From the NCBI RefSeq assembly GCF_039537965.1, contig NZ_BAABBM010000001.1:558001-622000 (forward strand): 64,000 bases of DNA. The letters are read 5' to 3'. The notes beneath the pieces were generated by a model. That model was not told where the DNA came from, made no database searches, and was given only the letters and a program-made list of their open reading frames with translations. The stretch's first letter is position 1. Each line of letters begins with the position of its first letter. The position numbers and the translations under genes were made by a program. This document shows, in pieces, positions 36,723 to 46,050 of the stretch. The DNA is from Sphingomonas limnosediminicola. GTDB lineage: Bacteria; Pseudomonadota; Alphaproteobacteria; Sphingomonadales; Sphingomonadaceae.

Positions 36723-37256
36723 ATGGCGCGGGTTCTCCTCATCGTCGGCGGCGGGATCGCTGCCTACAAGTCGCTGGAGCTGGTTCGCTTGCTCAAGAAG
36801 GCAGGCCATCAGGTCACGCCGGTCCTGACCAAAAGCGGCGAGCATTTCGTCACGACAATGAGCCTTGGCACGTTGGCAGAGAGCCAGGTGCATACCTCGC
36901 TGTGGGAGCTGAAGGACGAGGTCGAGATCGGCCACATTCAGCTTTCGCGGTCGGCGGATTTCGTGCTCGTCTGCCCGGCCACGGCGGATCTGCTTGCAAA
37001 GATGGCAGCAGGGATCGCCGACGATCTCGCGACAACGCTCCTGCTGGCGACCGACAAGCCGGTCGTGGCCGCGCCCGCGATGAACGTGCGCATGTGGCAG
37101 CACAAGGCGACGCGGCGGAATCTCGCGCAGCTGAAGGCTGACGGTGTGCGCATCATCGAGCCGGCGGAAGGCGAGATGGCCTGTGGCGAATATGGACCGG
37201 GGCGCCTGCCGGAGCCGCAGAACATCGTGGACCAGCTCGCTGACCTGCTGAAGTGA
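36723..37256 (+). CDS. coaC: Phosphopantothenoylcysteine decarboxylase (stand-alone CoaC)
   Basis: This 177-residue flavoprotein has GGIAAYKSLELVRLLKKAG, the active-site His in IGHIQLSR, the PAMNVRMW motif and the Cys-containing GEMACGEYGPGRL. It decarboxylates 4'-phospho-N-pantothenoylcysteine in CoA synthesis. In most bacteria it is the N-terminal half of a fused CoaBC protein. Here it ends with a TGA that overlaps the GTG of a separate coaB (GTGA), in a different frame. Confidence 0.93.
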   Translation: MARVLLIVGGGIAAYKSLELVRLLKKAGHQVTPVLTKSGEHFVTTMSLGTLAESQVHTSLWELKDEVEIGHIQLSRSADFVLVCPATADLLAKMAAGIADDLATTLLLATDKPVVAAPAMNVRMWQHKATRRNLAQLKADGVRIIEPAEGEMACGEYGPGRLPEPQNIVDQLADLLK

Positions 37257-37888
37257 CGCTCCAGGGCAAGCACATCCTCGTCACGGCCGGCCCGACGCAC
37301 GAGCCGATCGACCCGGTTCGCGTCATCGCCAATCGCTCGTCGGGTCGCCAAGGCTATGCCATCGCCGCCGCGGCCGCCGAAGCCGGTGCTCGCGTGACTC
37401 TGGTTTCCGGTCCGGTCGCGCTGAAGACGCCGCCCGGCGTGAGCCGGGTCCACGTGGAAACTGCCGAGCAGATGGCCGATGCCGTCATGGCGTCACTCCC
37501 CGCCGACGTGGCCATCCTCGTGGCCGCCGTCGCAGATTGGCGCGTCGAGCCTTCGGGCACCAAGCTCAAGAAGGGCGACGGCCCGCCGAAACTGAAATTT
37601 GTCGCGACCCGCGACATCCTTGCCGAACTCGGCTTGAACGAGCAGCGTCCCGGCCTTCTCATCGGCTTCGCGGCAGAGACTGAACGGGTTGTCGAGCATG
37701 CCATCGCTAAGCAGACTTCCAAGCGCGCCGACTGGATCGTCGCCAACGACGTGTCCGGCGACGTGATGGGCGGCCACCGCAATCGCGTTCATCTGGTCAC
37801 CGCAGACGGTGTCGAGGACTGGCCGGAGACGAGCAAAGAAGAAGTGGCGCGCCACTTGATCGCGCGCGTGGAACAGGTCCTAGGCTGA
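37253..37888 (+). CDS. coaB: Phosphopantothenate-cysteine ligase (stand-alone CoaB)
   Basis: This 211-residue protein carries the CoaB motifs HILVTAGPTHEPIDPVRVIA, NRSSGRQGYAIA and the substrate loop KLKKGDGPPKL. It joins phosphopantothenate to Cys using CTP. It starts at GTG 37253 inside the coaC stop, so the usually fused enzyme is split but coupled. Its last 9 bases overlap the convergent MoeB/ThiF-like gene. Confidence 0.93.
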   Translation: MTLQGKHILVTAGPTHEPIDPVRVIANRSSGRQGYAIAAAAAEAGARVTLVSGPVALKTPPGVSRVHVETAEQMADAVMASLPADVAILVAAVADWRVEPSGTKLKKGDGPPKLKFVATRDILAELGLNEQRPGLLIGFAAETERVVEHAIAKQTSKRADWIVANDVSGDVMGGHRNRVHLVTADGVEDWPETSKEEVARHLIARVEQVLG

Positions 37889-38626
37889 CCCGCAGGCCCG
37901 GCAATTGCGGTCCGCCGGAATGCGGATCGGGCGCCAGCTAAGCTTTTCGCCGTCGAAGACGTGCACGTGACCGGCCTGATCCTCGCCAACGCCCGCAATC
38001 GAGTTGAGCGCGAGAAGCGCGGCGAAACTGCCCACGGTGCCGGTCAGCGCCCCTAGCACACCAAGCTCCGCGCAATTGTCGCAATCCTCGGCATCGAAAG
38101 CATTGCCGACAAAGCAACGATAACAGGGCTTGGACCGGAACAGCCCGACTTGACCCTGGAACTGCACAGCCGCAGCCGAAATCAACCTGATTCCAAGTTT
38201 CACGCAAGCGTCGCTGACGGCCAACCGGGTGGCGAAATTGTCGCTGCCGTCGATGACGAGATCGTGATCCGCCAAAAGCTCCGCGGCATTTTCGGCGTCG
38301 ATGCGCTTCAGCACCGGCGTCGCCTTCACGTGATGGTTCAGCCGCTGCACGAATTGCAGCGCGAGGTCGGCCTTCGAATAGCCGACGTCGCGCTCGCGAA
38401 AGAGCGGCTGCCGATGAAGGTTGCCGAGCTCCACCACGTCATCGTCGATGATCGTGATCTGCCCAATGCCTGCGCCGGCGAAAGCGGGAATGACGGCGCT
38501 GCCGATCCCGCCGGCCCCAACCACGACGATCCGTGACTGCCAGAACTTGCGCTGTCCCACGCCGCCGACCTGCGGCAGGACGATGTGCCGGGCGTAACGG
38601 CCGAGCTCCGCGTCGGAGAGGCTCAC
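37880..38626 (-). CDS. MoeB/ThiF-family adenylyltransferase
   Basis: This 248-residue E1-like enzyme has the nucleotide site [45 protein letters not shown] and two zinc CxxC pairs (CYRC, CRAC). It lacks a rhodanese domain. Such proteins adenylate the C-terminus of MoaD, ThiS or related sulfur carriers; which one is not clear here. GTG 38626 overlaps the dut stop (GTGA). Confidence 0.88.
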   Translation of the reverse strand: MSLSDAELGRYARHIVLPQVGGVGQRKFWQSRIVVVGAGGIGSAVIPAFAGAGIGQITIIDDDVVELGNLHRQPLFRERDVGYSKADLALQFVQRLNHHVKATPVLKRIDAENAAELLADHDLVIDGSDNFATRLAVSDACVKLGIRLISAAAVQFQGQVGLFRSKPCYRCFVGNAFDAEDCDNCAELGVLGALTGTVGSFAALLALNSIAGVGEDQAGHVHVFDGEKLSWRPIRIPADRNCRACGSA

Positions 38627-39060
38627 CGGCCCGTGGAGCCGAAGCCCCCTGCCCCGCGGCTCGTCTCGCTCAGCTCAGCGACTTCGCGGAACGCCGCCTT
38701 TTGAACGGGCGCGGGCACCAGCTGCGCGACGCGCTCGCCCCGCCGAACCTCGAAAGGCTCCGCGCCTAGATTGGCAAGAATTACCTTCACCTCGCCGCGA
38801 TAATCGTGGTCGATCGTGCCGGGCGTGTTGAGGCAGGTGATGCCGTGTTTGAGCGCAAGCCCGGACCGTGGGCGAACCTGGACCTCGTAGCCCTCGGGGA
38901 TGGCGATCGCGAAGCCGGTTGCGACCGCATGCCGCTGGCCCGGCGCCAGCGTCACATCCTCCGCAGCGACGACATCCATGCCCGCTGCGCCTTCAGTCGC
39001 GTAGGTTGGGGCTGGTAAACCTTTCCCGTGCGGTAACCATTGCAGTTGGATATCGATCAC
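38623..39060 (-). CDS. dut: Deoxyuridine 5'-triphosphate nucleotidohydrolase
   Basis: This 145-residue trimeric dUTPase has the five motifs in order: [51 protein letters not shown] and the C-terminal [11 protein letters not shown]. It hydrolyses dUTP to dUMP. GTG 39060 overlaps the topA stop as GTGA, so topA-dut-moeB-like form one coupled run. Confidence 0.96.
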   Translation of the reverse strand: MIDIQLQWLPHGKGLPAPTYATEGAAGMDVVAAEDVTLAPGQRHAVATGFAIAIPEGYEVQVRPRSGLALKHGITCLNTPGTIDHDYRGEVKVILANLGAEPFEVRRGERVAQLVPAPVQKAAFREVAELSETSRGAGGFGSTGR

Positions 39061-41531
39061 TTGGACTTCTTCCTCGCGGGCTTGCGGCCGCCCTTTTTCT
39101 TGGCGGGCCCTTTCGCCGCGCGCTCATTGATCAAGCGGACGGCTTCGTCCAGTGTCACTGCTTTCGGGTCGGCGCCTTTCGACAACGTCGCATGGGTCGT
39201 CCCGTCACTGACATAAGGACCGTAGCGGCCCTCCATCACCTTGACGTCCTTGCCGTTCGGGTGCTGGCCGAGAACCGCAATGGGCTCGCGTGCTGCCCCG
39301 CGACCGCGACCGGCGCCGGAAGCTGCATCGGCCAATTTGGACACGGCCGCATTCATGCCGGTTTCGAACACTTCCGCGGTCGAGCCGAGCTTTGCATACT
39401 TCCCGTCGTGCGCGAGATAAGGGCCATAGCGCCCGATCGATGCCGTGATCGGCTTGCCGGTTTCAGGGTGCGGGCCGATCTCGCGCGGAAGCGACAGCAA
39501 CCGCTCGGCAACCTCCAGGTCGACATCGGAAGCCGAAATATCCTTCGGGATCGACGCACGCTTGTCGCCGCGCTCGACGTATGGGCCGAACCGCCCAGTT
39601 TTCAGCAAGATACCTTCGCCGAGCTCCTGCGGCCCATCGCCTGCCGCGCCCTCGGCGCCGCCTTGCCCGAACTTCTGCGTATAGCGGCATTCCGGATAGT
39701 TGGAGCAGGCGACGAACGCGCCGAACTTGCCGCCGCGAAGCGACAGCCGTCCATTGCCGCACTGCGGGCAGACGCGCGGATCCGACCCGTCCTCGCGCGG
39801 CGGATATAGCCACGGCGCAAGGAACTCGTCGAGCGCTTGCGTGATCTCGCTTGGCTTCTGGTCCATGACCTCGCCGGCTTTCGGCTTGAAGTCGCGCCAG
39901 AACGCATCGAGCAATTTCTGCCAGTTGAGCCGCCCGCCGGACACATCGTCCAGCTCTTCCTCGAGCTCGGCGGTGTAATCGTAGCTGACGTAGCGTTCGA
40001 AGAAGCGCTCGAGGAACGCCGTCACCAGCCGGCCGCTCTCCTCGGGGATGAAGCGGTTCTTGTCGACGCGGACATATTCGCGGTCCTTCAACGTCTGAAG
40101 CGTCGCCGCATAGGTCGAAGGCCGCCCGATCCCGAGCTCCTCGAGCCGCTTGACCAGGCTCGCTTCCGAATAGCGGGGCGGCGGCTGAGTAAATGACTGG
40201 GTCGCATCGACGCTCGTCTTTGCAGGCACGTCGCCCTCGCGCAGGTTCGGCATGCGGGCGCCTTCTTCGTCATCAGCCTTCTCGTCGCGGCCTTCCTCGT
40301 AGAGCGCGAGATAGCCGGGGAAGAGCACGACTTGCCCCGTCGCCCGAAGCACCGCTTTGCCCGTTCCGTCGGTCAGTTCGACCGTCGTCCGCTCAAGCCG
40401 GGCCGAGGCCATCTGGCTAGCCAGCGCACGGTTGTAGACAAGCTCATATAGCCGCGCGTGATCGCCCGAAGCGGCGCACGCCTTGTCGAAGTTGGTCGGC
40501 CGGATCGCCTCGTGCGCTTCCTGCGCGTTCTTGATCTTGCTCTGATACTGGCGCGGCTTGTCTGGGACGTAGCCGGCGTCGTAGCGGTTCTGGATCGCTC
40601 GGCGCGCGGCGCTGACCGCTTCGGGCGCCATGTCGACGCCGTCGGTCCGCATGTAGGTGATCAACCCGTCTTCATAGAGGCTCTGCGCCACGCGCATCGT
40701 GTGGCTGGCCGAGAAGCCGAGCTTGCGCGCCGCCTCCTGCTGCAGCGTCGAGGTCGTGAACGGCGGCGGCGGATTTTTGGCGAAGGGCTTGGTCTCGACC
40801 GACGCGACGGTGAAGCGGCCCGCTTCGACCGCGGCCTTGGCCGCATCGGCATCGCCCTTGTTGCCGATCGTCAGCCGCTCGATCTTCTTGCCTTCGAACT
40901 GGACAAGCCGGCCGACGAAGCTCTGTCCGTCCTTTTCGAACGTCGCGCTGACCGACCAATATTCCTGCGGCTTGAAAATCTCGATTTCGCGTTCGCGGTC
41001 CACGATGAGACGCAATGCGACCGACTGCACGCGACCGGCGGACTTCGCCCCCGGCAGTTTGCGCCACAGGATTGGCGAGAGAGTGAAGCCGACCAGATAG
41101 TCGAGTGCGCGCCGCGCCCGATAGGCGTCGATGAGATTCTCATCGAGCTCACGCGGCTTCTTCATCGCCTCGGTGACGGCCGAGTTGGTGATCGCGTTGA
41201 ACGTGACGCGCTGAACGTTCTTCGGCAGTGCCTTCTTCTGGCGAAGCACTTCCTGCACGTGCCAGCTGATCGCCTCGCCCTCACGATCGGGGTCGGTGGC
41301 GAGGATCAGGGTGTCCGCCATCTTCGCCTCGTCGGCGATGGCCTTCAACTGTTTCGAGCGGTCAGGCGAGACCTGCCATTGCATGCTGAAGCCCTCGTCC
41401 GGATCGACCGACCCATCCTTGGGCGGCAAATCGCGCACGTGGCCGAACGAAGCCAGCACCCGATGCCCGCTTCCCAGATATTTCTCGATGGTTTTCGCCT
41501 TTGCAGGCGATTCTACGACGACCAGTTTCAA
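39057..41531 (-). CDS. topA: DNA topoisomerase I
   Basis: The protein has 824 residues from TTG 41531. The Toprim domain ([19 protein letters not shown]) is followed by the type IA core with active-site Tyr293 ([11 protein letters not shown]). There is one Cys4 zinc ribbon ([20 protein letters not shown], then CSNYPEC), and then three basic GRYGPY-type repeats and a Lys-rich tail. It relaxes negative supercoils. It heads the operon with dut and the MoeB-like gene. Confidence 0.97.
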   Translation of the reverse strand: MKLVVVESPAKAKTIEKYLGSGHRVLASFGHVRDLPPKDGSVDPDEGFSMQWQVSPDRSKQLKAIADEAKMADTLILATDPDREGEAISWHVQEVLRQKKALPKNVQRVTFNAITNSAVTEAMKKPRELDENLIDAYRARRALDYLVGFTLSPILWRKLPGAKSAGRVQSVALRLIVDREREIEIFKPQEYWSVSATFEKDGQSFVGRLVQFEGKKIERLTIGNKGDADAAKAAVEAGRFTVASVETKPFAKNPPPPFTTSTLQQEAARKLGFSASHTMRVAQSLYEDGLITYMRTDGVDMAPEAVSAARRAIQNRYDAGYVPDKPRQYQSKIKNAQEAHEAIRPTNFDKACAASGDHARLYELVYNRALASQMASARLERTTVELTDGTGKAVLRATGQVVLFPGYLALYEEGRDEKADDEEGARMPNLREGDVPAKTSVDATQSFTQPPPRYSEASLVKRLEELGIGRPSTYAATLQTLKDREYVRVDKNRFIPEESGRLVTAFLERFFERYVSYDYTAELEEELDDVSGGRLNWQKLLDAFWRDFKPKAGEVMDQKPSEITQALDEFLAPWLYPPREDGSDPRVCPQCGNGRLSLRGGKFGAFVACSNYPECRYTQKFGQGGAEGAAGDGPQELGEGILLKTGRFGPYVERGDKRASIPKDISASDVDLEVAERLLSLPREIGPHPETGKPITASIGRYGPYLAHDGKYAKLGSTAEVFETGMNAAVSKLADAASGAGRGRGAAREPIAVLGQHPNGKDVKVMEGRYGPYVSDGTTHATLSKGADPKAVTLDEAVRLINERAAKGPAKKKGGRKPARKKSK

Positions 41532-41607
41532 GTGTGTTTCATTCCTATACGTACGTACGCGCGATGGTGGGGACCCGCTTTCCGCGGCGTCAAGAGATGG
41601 TGGCCCT

Positions 41608-42207
41608 ATGACAGAGCCGAGTTACGATGAATCTATTGTCGAAGCCGAATTGAGAGCCCGCGCTGCCTACGCACAGCCAGGTCGGCACTATCACGACGAG
41701 CGGCATCTGGACGATTGCCTTCGCCAGCTGGAAGATAGTCATCCCCTTGAAGAAAGCGAGCGCCGGCTGCTGCGCTGGGCAATCCTCTGGCACGACGCGA
41801 TCTACGATCCCGGCCTTCCCGGCAATGAGGAGCAAAGCGCCGAGCTGGCGCAGCGGGAGCTGGCCGCGTGCGGTGTTGCTTACGCCGATGCGGCCGAGGT
41901 TGCGCGACTGATCCGGCTGACGGAGACTCACCGCGCGCCACCCGGCGACCCGCTCGCCGCGCTGCTCATCTCGATCGACCTTTCGATCCTCGGCAGCGAT
42001 CCGGGCCGATATCGCGAATATGCGGAGGATGTGCGTAAGGAATATGCGCACGTGCCCGAGCCGCTCTGGCAGACTGGCCGGACGGCGGTGCTGGAGCGCT
42101 TGCTGGATGCCAATCCGCTCTTTCCGGACGAGCGTTTCCAGCACGAATTCGGTGAACAGGCGCGGCACAACATGACAGCCGAAATCAGGCTTCTGAGCGG
42201 AGGCTGA
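41608..42207 (+). CDS. Predicted HD-superfamily metal-dependent phosphohydrolase
   Basis: This 199-residue protein shows the HD-like pattern PGRHYHDERHLDDCL, LLRWAILWHDAIYDPG and LISIDLSILG of the COG4339-type family. ATG 41608 was chosen over the long upstream frame, which is antisense to topA. Substrate unknown. Its 3' end overlaps the convergent dprA pseudogene by 23 bases. Confidence 0.82.
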   Translation: MTEPSYDESIVEAELRARAAYAQPGRHYHDERHLDDCLRQLEDSHPLEESERRLLRWAILWHDAIYDPGLPGNEEQSAELAQRELAACGVAYADAAEVARLIRLTETHRAPPGDPLAALLISIDLSILGSDPGRYREYAEDVRKEYAHVPEPLWQTGRTAVLERLLDANPLFPDERFQHEFGEQARHNMTAEIRLLSGG

Positions 42208-43265
42208 CCTTGCCGCTGGCATGCCGGCCAAGTCGGCCTGCCAAATCCAACTCGAGCAACGCCATCTGCAACGCGCCCGAGCTCGCGCCTGAAAGCCTGA
42301 TGATTTCATCCACCGGCACCGTTGATGGACCGAGCAAATCCTCGATGACGTCGAGCGCGCCGTCGTCGCCGTTGAGATGCTTGGGCTCGGCACGGTAGGG
42401 CGACGTTGCGGAACGGACGCGGGCCTCCATTGGCCGCAGCTCCTCGACCACGTCGCGGGCGTTCTGGATCAGGGTCGCACCATCGCGGATGAGCTGATTG
42501 CAGCCTTGGGCGCGAGGATCGAGCGGCGACCCGGGGACGGCCATCACTTCACGACCAGCTTCTGCCGCCAGGCGCGCGGTAATCAGTGAGCCGGAGCGCG
42601 GCGCGGCTTCGACGACGACGGTTCCCGCGCTGATGCCTGCGATGATGCGATTCCGGTATGGGAAGTGCCGCGCGCGAGGATCGGTGCCCGGCGGCATTTC
42701 CGCGATCACCAGTCCGCGCTCGAACATCGCCCGCTGCCGCGCTACGTTCTCCGGCGGGTAGAAAACGTCCACGCCGCCCGCGACGACGCCGAGGTTCCAC
42801 TCTCGAGCGACCCGTCATGCTCCGCGCTGTCGACGCCGCGCACCAGTCCCGAGACGACCGCTAGCTCGTTCTGCCCAAGGTCGTGCGCCAAGCCGCGCGC
42901 AAAACGGCAGGCGGCTGCCGAGTAATTGCGTGCGCCAACGATGGCGACGCCCATCCGGTCCAGAACGTTCAAATCTCCCTTCACCACCAGCAGCGGGGGC
43001 GCGTCCTCCAGCTCTGCCAACAGGCGCGGATACAGACCTTCCCCGAGTGTCAAACCGAGCTTTTCGACCCGGACGATCTCCCGCTCAACCTCGCTGAGCT
43101 CACAAAGCCGCGGCGCCTTGCCGCCGCCACGCCGCGCGAGGTCCGGGACGGCCTCGAGCGCGGCGGCGGCAGTGCCGAACCGGCGAAAAAGCTGGCGAAA
43201 AGTAACAGGCCCGATGCCCCGGGCGAACGGAGCAGCCTGAGGCGATCGACTAAATCGTCATTCAA
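42185..43265 (-). pseudogene. dprA: dprA (DNA processing protein) with two frameshifts
   Basis: Three frames together spell one DprA. TTG 43265 gives MNDDLVDRLRLLRSPG; after a GGGG run near 43216 the frame changes to IGPVTFRQLFRRFGTAAAAL and on to GVAIVGARNYSAAACRFARG and LVRGVDSAEHDGSLESGT. A second shift near 42794 moves to VDVFYPPENVARQRAMFERG, then PYRNRIIAGISAG and the C-terminal winged helix. Both shifts are of the -1 (or +2) kind. DprA loads RecA on incoming single strands during transformation. The gene is coupled to plsY by TTGA. Sequencing error at short homopolymers cannot be excluded. Confidence 0.85.
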
Positions 43266-43852
43266 GTCTCAGCTCTCCCAACGCGGGGCTCGGTCCCGTC
43301 CTTCAATCGAAGGATGTTCTCGCGATGCTTCCATAGGATGAGCACCGCGAAACCGAGCAGCATTGGGAAGAGCGACGAGTGTAGCAGGTAGGCGGAGAGC
43401 GGCGCGCTGAGCGCTGCCCCCATCCCCGAAACGGACGAGATTCGGATCGTCAGCAACAGGACAATCCAGACGAGGGCATAGGCAATCGCTGCGATCGGCA
43501 GCAGCGGGATGAGCACGCCAAGCAAGGTCGCAACGCCCTTGCCGCCGCGGAACTTGAGCCACACCGGGTAGAGGTGGCCGATGAAGGCGCCTGCACCCGC
43601 GGTCGCGCCGAAGGCCTCCCCAAAAATCCGCTGGGCGAGCAGCACCGCCGCGGTCGCCTTCAGGCAGTCGAGGATCAGCGTCAGAGCTGCGAGCGGCTTG
43701 CTGCCGGTCCTCAGCACATTGGTCGCGCCAATATTCCCCGAACCGATGTCGCGCACGTCGCCCTTGCCGGCGAGGCGTGTCAGGACCAACCCAAATGGGA
43801 TCGACCCGAGCAGATAGCCAAGGGCAATGGCGAGGAGAAGCTCACGAGTCAT
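43262..43852 (-). CDS. plsY: Acyl-phosphate glycerol-3-phosphate acyltransferase
   Basis: This 196-residue membrane enzyme has the PlsY motifs GYLLGSIPFGLVLTRLAG, DIRDIGSGNIGATNVLRTG-type DIGSGNIGATN, and KFRGGKGVATLLGVL. It makes lysophosphatidic acid from acyl phosphate. ATG 43852 was chosen; the longer frame to 44020 runs through the murI promoter and start. Its TGA overlaps the dprA TTG. Confidence 0.95.
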   Translation of the reverse strand: MTRELLLAIALGYLLGSIPFGLVLTRLAGKGDVRDIGSGNIGATNVLRTGSKPLAALTLILDCLKATAAVLLAQRIFGEAFGATAGAGAFIGHLYPVWLKFRGGKGVATLLGVLIPLLPIAAIAYALVWIVLLLTIRISSVSGMGAALSAPLSAYLLHSSLFPMLLGFAVLILWKHRENILRLKDGTEPRVGRAET

Positions 43853-43925
43853 CGGGTGGCGTGAGTAGCAAACGCGTTCGCCGGCGCAACTTGCTAGCGG
43901 CAATTCTCCACGCCACAGAGCCGGC

Positions 43926-44714
43926 GTGGATCCGAGCGCGCCCATCCTCTTCTTCGATTCCGGCGTCGGCGGGCTGTCGGTGCTTGGGCCGACGCTCGAG
44001 CTGCTCCCCAACGCGCCCATCGTCTATGCGGCAGACAGCGCCGGTTTCCCTTACGGGAAGCGCACCGAGGCGGAGATCGCGAGCCGCGTGCCTGCGCTGC
44101 TTGGCCGCCTCGTGGAGCGCTACCACCCGCGCCTTGCCGTGATTGCGTGCAACACGGCCTCGACCATCGCGCTGGAACATGTGCGCTCAGCGCTCGACCT
44201 GCCCGTCGTCGGGACCGTGCCCGCGATCAAGCCGGCGGCGGAAATGTCGCAGAGCCGCGTGATCGGCGTGCTCGGCACCGAAGCCACGGTGCGCCAGCCG
44301 TATGTCGATGACCTGGCCGCCAAATTCGCAGCCGACTGCACCATCATCCGTCATGGCTCGCCCGAGCTGGTGGAGCTCGCGGAAACGAAGCTGGCCGGCG
44401 AGGACGTCAGCGTGGAGGCGGTCAAGGCGGCCGCAAAGCCTATGTTCGATGCCCCGAACGGCGACCGGCTCGACACGGTCGTACTCGCCTGTACGCACTT
44501 CCCGCTTCTCGCCGACGAGCTTCGGGAAGCCTTTGCACACATCAGCTATGTCGATGGCGGGCCGGGCATCGCGCGGCGCATTGCCTATCTCACCCGCGAC
44601 CAGGTTTGGCCGATTGCCCCATCTCCCGGCCTCATGCTGTTCACCGGCCCGACCCGTGGTCCCTCGCTCAAAGCGCTCAACCGTTACGGAATCGGGGAGA
44701 TGAAAAGTCTGTAA
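43926..44714 (+). CDS. murI: Glutamate racemase
   Basis: This 262-residue enzyme has the two catalytic Cys motifs AVIACNTASTIAL and VLACTHFPLLADEL, plus FFDSGVGGLSVL and YGKRTEAEI. It supplies D-Glu for peptidoglycan. GTG 43926 is the start. It is divergent from plsY and followed by the candidate hemA operator. Confidence 0.95.
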   Translation: MDPSAPILFFDSGVGGLSVLGPTLELLPNAPIVYAADSAGFPYGKRTEAEIASRVPALLGRLVERYHPRLAVIACNTASTIALEHVRSALDLPVVGTVPAIKPAAEMSQSRVIGVLGTEATVRQPYVDDLAAKFAADCTIIRHGSPELVELAETKLAGEDVSVEAVKAAAKPMFDAPNGDRLDTVVLACTHFPLLADELREAFAHISYVDGGPGIARRIAYLTRDQVWPIAPSPGLMLFTGPTRGPSLKALNRYGIGEMKSL

Positions 44715-44724
44715 CCCCCTCTAG

Positions 44725-44753
44725 TTGCGAGTCGTTCGCAATGGCGTTGCGAA
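44725..44753. promoter_or_regulatory. Candidate iron-responsive operator upstream of hemA
   Basis: Three half-sites alternate in orientation with an exact 11-base period: TTGCGA at 44725-44730, TCGCAA at 44736-44741, TTGCGA at 44747-44752. TTCGCAATGGCGTTGCGAA is a 7-base perfect inverted repeat. It ends 41 bases before the hemA start. The half-sites resemble GC-rich Fur-type boxes. Binding by Fur or another regulator is inference. Confidence 0.5.
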
Positions 44754-44793
44754 AGTCGCTTGGTTAAAGGGCTCCAAAGCGAGAGTTCGGGCC

Positions 44794-46005
44794 TTGGATT
44801 ACAACCGCATCTTCAAGTCGGCGATCGAGCGGCTTCACGACGAAGGCCGCTATCGCGTTTTCATCGACATACTGCGCACCAAAGGCCAGTTCCCGAATGC
44901 GCATTGCTTCGGCGGCAACGGCCCCAAGCCGATCACCGTCTGGTGCTCCAACGACTATCTTTGCATGGGCCAGCATCCGGCCGTCGTCGAGGCGATGGAG
45001 ACCGCGCTTCACGAGGTCGGGGCCGGGTCCGGTGGCACTCGCAACATCAGCGGCAACACCCACTATCACACCGAGCTCGAAGCCGAGCTTGCCGGCCTTC
45101 ACGGCAAGGATGGCGCGTTGCTATTTACCTCGGGCTACGTCTCGAACGAGGCGGCGCTGTCGACGCTCGGCAAGCTGCTTCCCGGCTGCGTGATCTTCTC
45201 GGACGAACTCAACCACGCCTCGATGATCGCCGGCATCAAGAATTCGGGCTGCGACAAGCGCGTGTTCCGTCACAACGATTTGGAGCATCTCGAGGAACTG
45301 CTGGCTGCCGAGGATTCCGAGACGCCGAAGCTTATCGCGTTCGAAAGCGTCTATTCGATGGACGGCGACATCGCCCCGATCGCCGCGATTTGCGATCTCG
45401 CCGACAAGTACAACGCCCTCACCTACCTCGACGAGGTGCATGCGGTCGGCATGTACGGCGCGCATGGCGGCGGCATCTCGGAACGCGACGATGTCGCCGG
45501 ACGTCTGACCATCATCGAGGGCACGCTCGGTAAGGCGTTTGGCGTGATGGGCGGCTATATCGCGACCGACCGAACGATCATCGATTGCATCCGCAGCTAT
45601 GCGCCCGGTTTTATCTTCACCACGTCGCTGTCGCCGGTGCTGGTCGCCGGCGCGCTGGCTAGTGTCCGCCATCTGAAGCACTCGCAGGACGAGCGTCGCG
45701 ACCAGCAGGAAGCGGCAGCGACGCTGAAGGCGAAGTTCAGCGCTGCCGGCCTGCCGCTGATGCCGAGCGTCACGCACATCGTGCCGCTGCTCGTCGGCTG
45801 CCCGATGAAGGCCAAGCGCGTCAGCGACATTCTTCTCGCCGAATACGGGCTCTACGTGCAGCCGATCAATTTCCCGACGGTCCCGCGCGGCACCGAGCGG
45901 CTCCGCTTCACGCCGGGCCCGCATCACAGCACCGACATGATGGATGAGCTGACCGCCGCCCTCGTCGAGATCTGGAGCCGCGAAGAAATCCGCCTCGCCG
46001 CTTAA
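44794..46005 (+). CDS. hemA: 5-aminolevulinate synthase
   Basis: The protein has 403 residues from TTG 44794; a GAGAG lies about 12 bases upstream. A longer frame to 44725 would start inside the palindromic operator. ALAS motifs are present: [43 protein letters not shown] and the PLP Lys247 in EGTLGKAFG. It condenses glycine and succinyl-CoA, the C4 haem route of alphaproteobacteria. Downstream lies an orphan sensor-like gene. Confidence 0.96.
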   Translation: MDYNRIFKSAIERLHDEGRYRVFIDILRTKGQFPNAHCFGGNGPKPITVWCSNDYLCMGQHPAVVEAMETALHEVGAGSGGTRNISGNTHYHTELEAELAGLHGKDGALLFTSGYVSNEAALSTLGKLLPGCVIFSDELNHASMIAGIKNSGCDKRVFRHNDLEHLEELLAAEDSETPKLIAFESVYSMDGDIAPIAAICDLADKYNALTYLDEVHAVGMYGAHGGGISERDDVAGRLTIIEGTLGKAFGVMGGYIATDRTIIDCIRSYAPGFIFTTSLSPVLVAGALASVRHLKHSQDERRDQQEAAATLKAKFSAAGLPLMPSVTHIVPLLVGCPMKAKRVSDILLAEYGLYVQPINFPTVPRGTERLRFTPGPHHSTDMMDELTAALVEIWSREEIRLAA

Positions 46006-46050
46006 TTTCCTCTTCACCGACTGCTGAAATCGCCTGACGCTGCTGCTACT

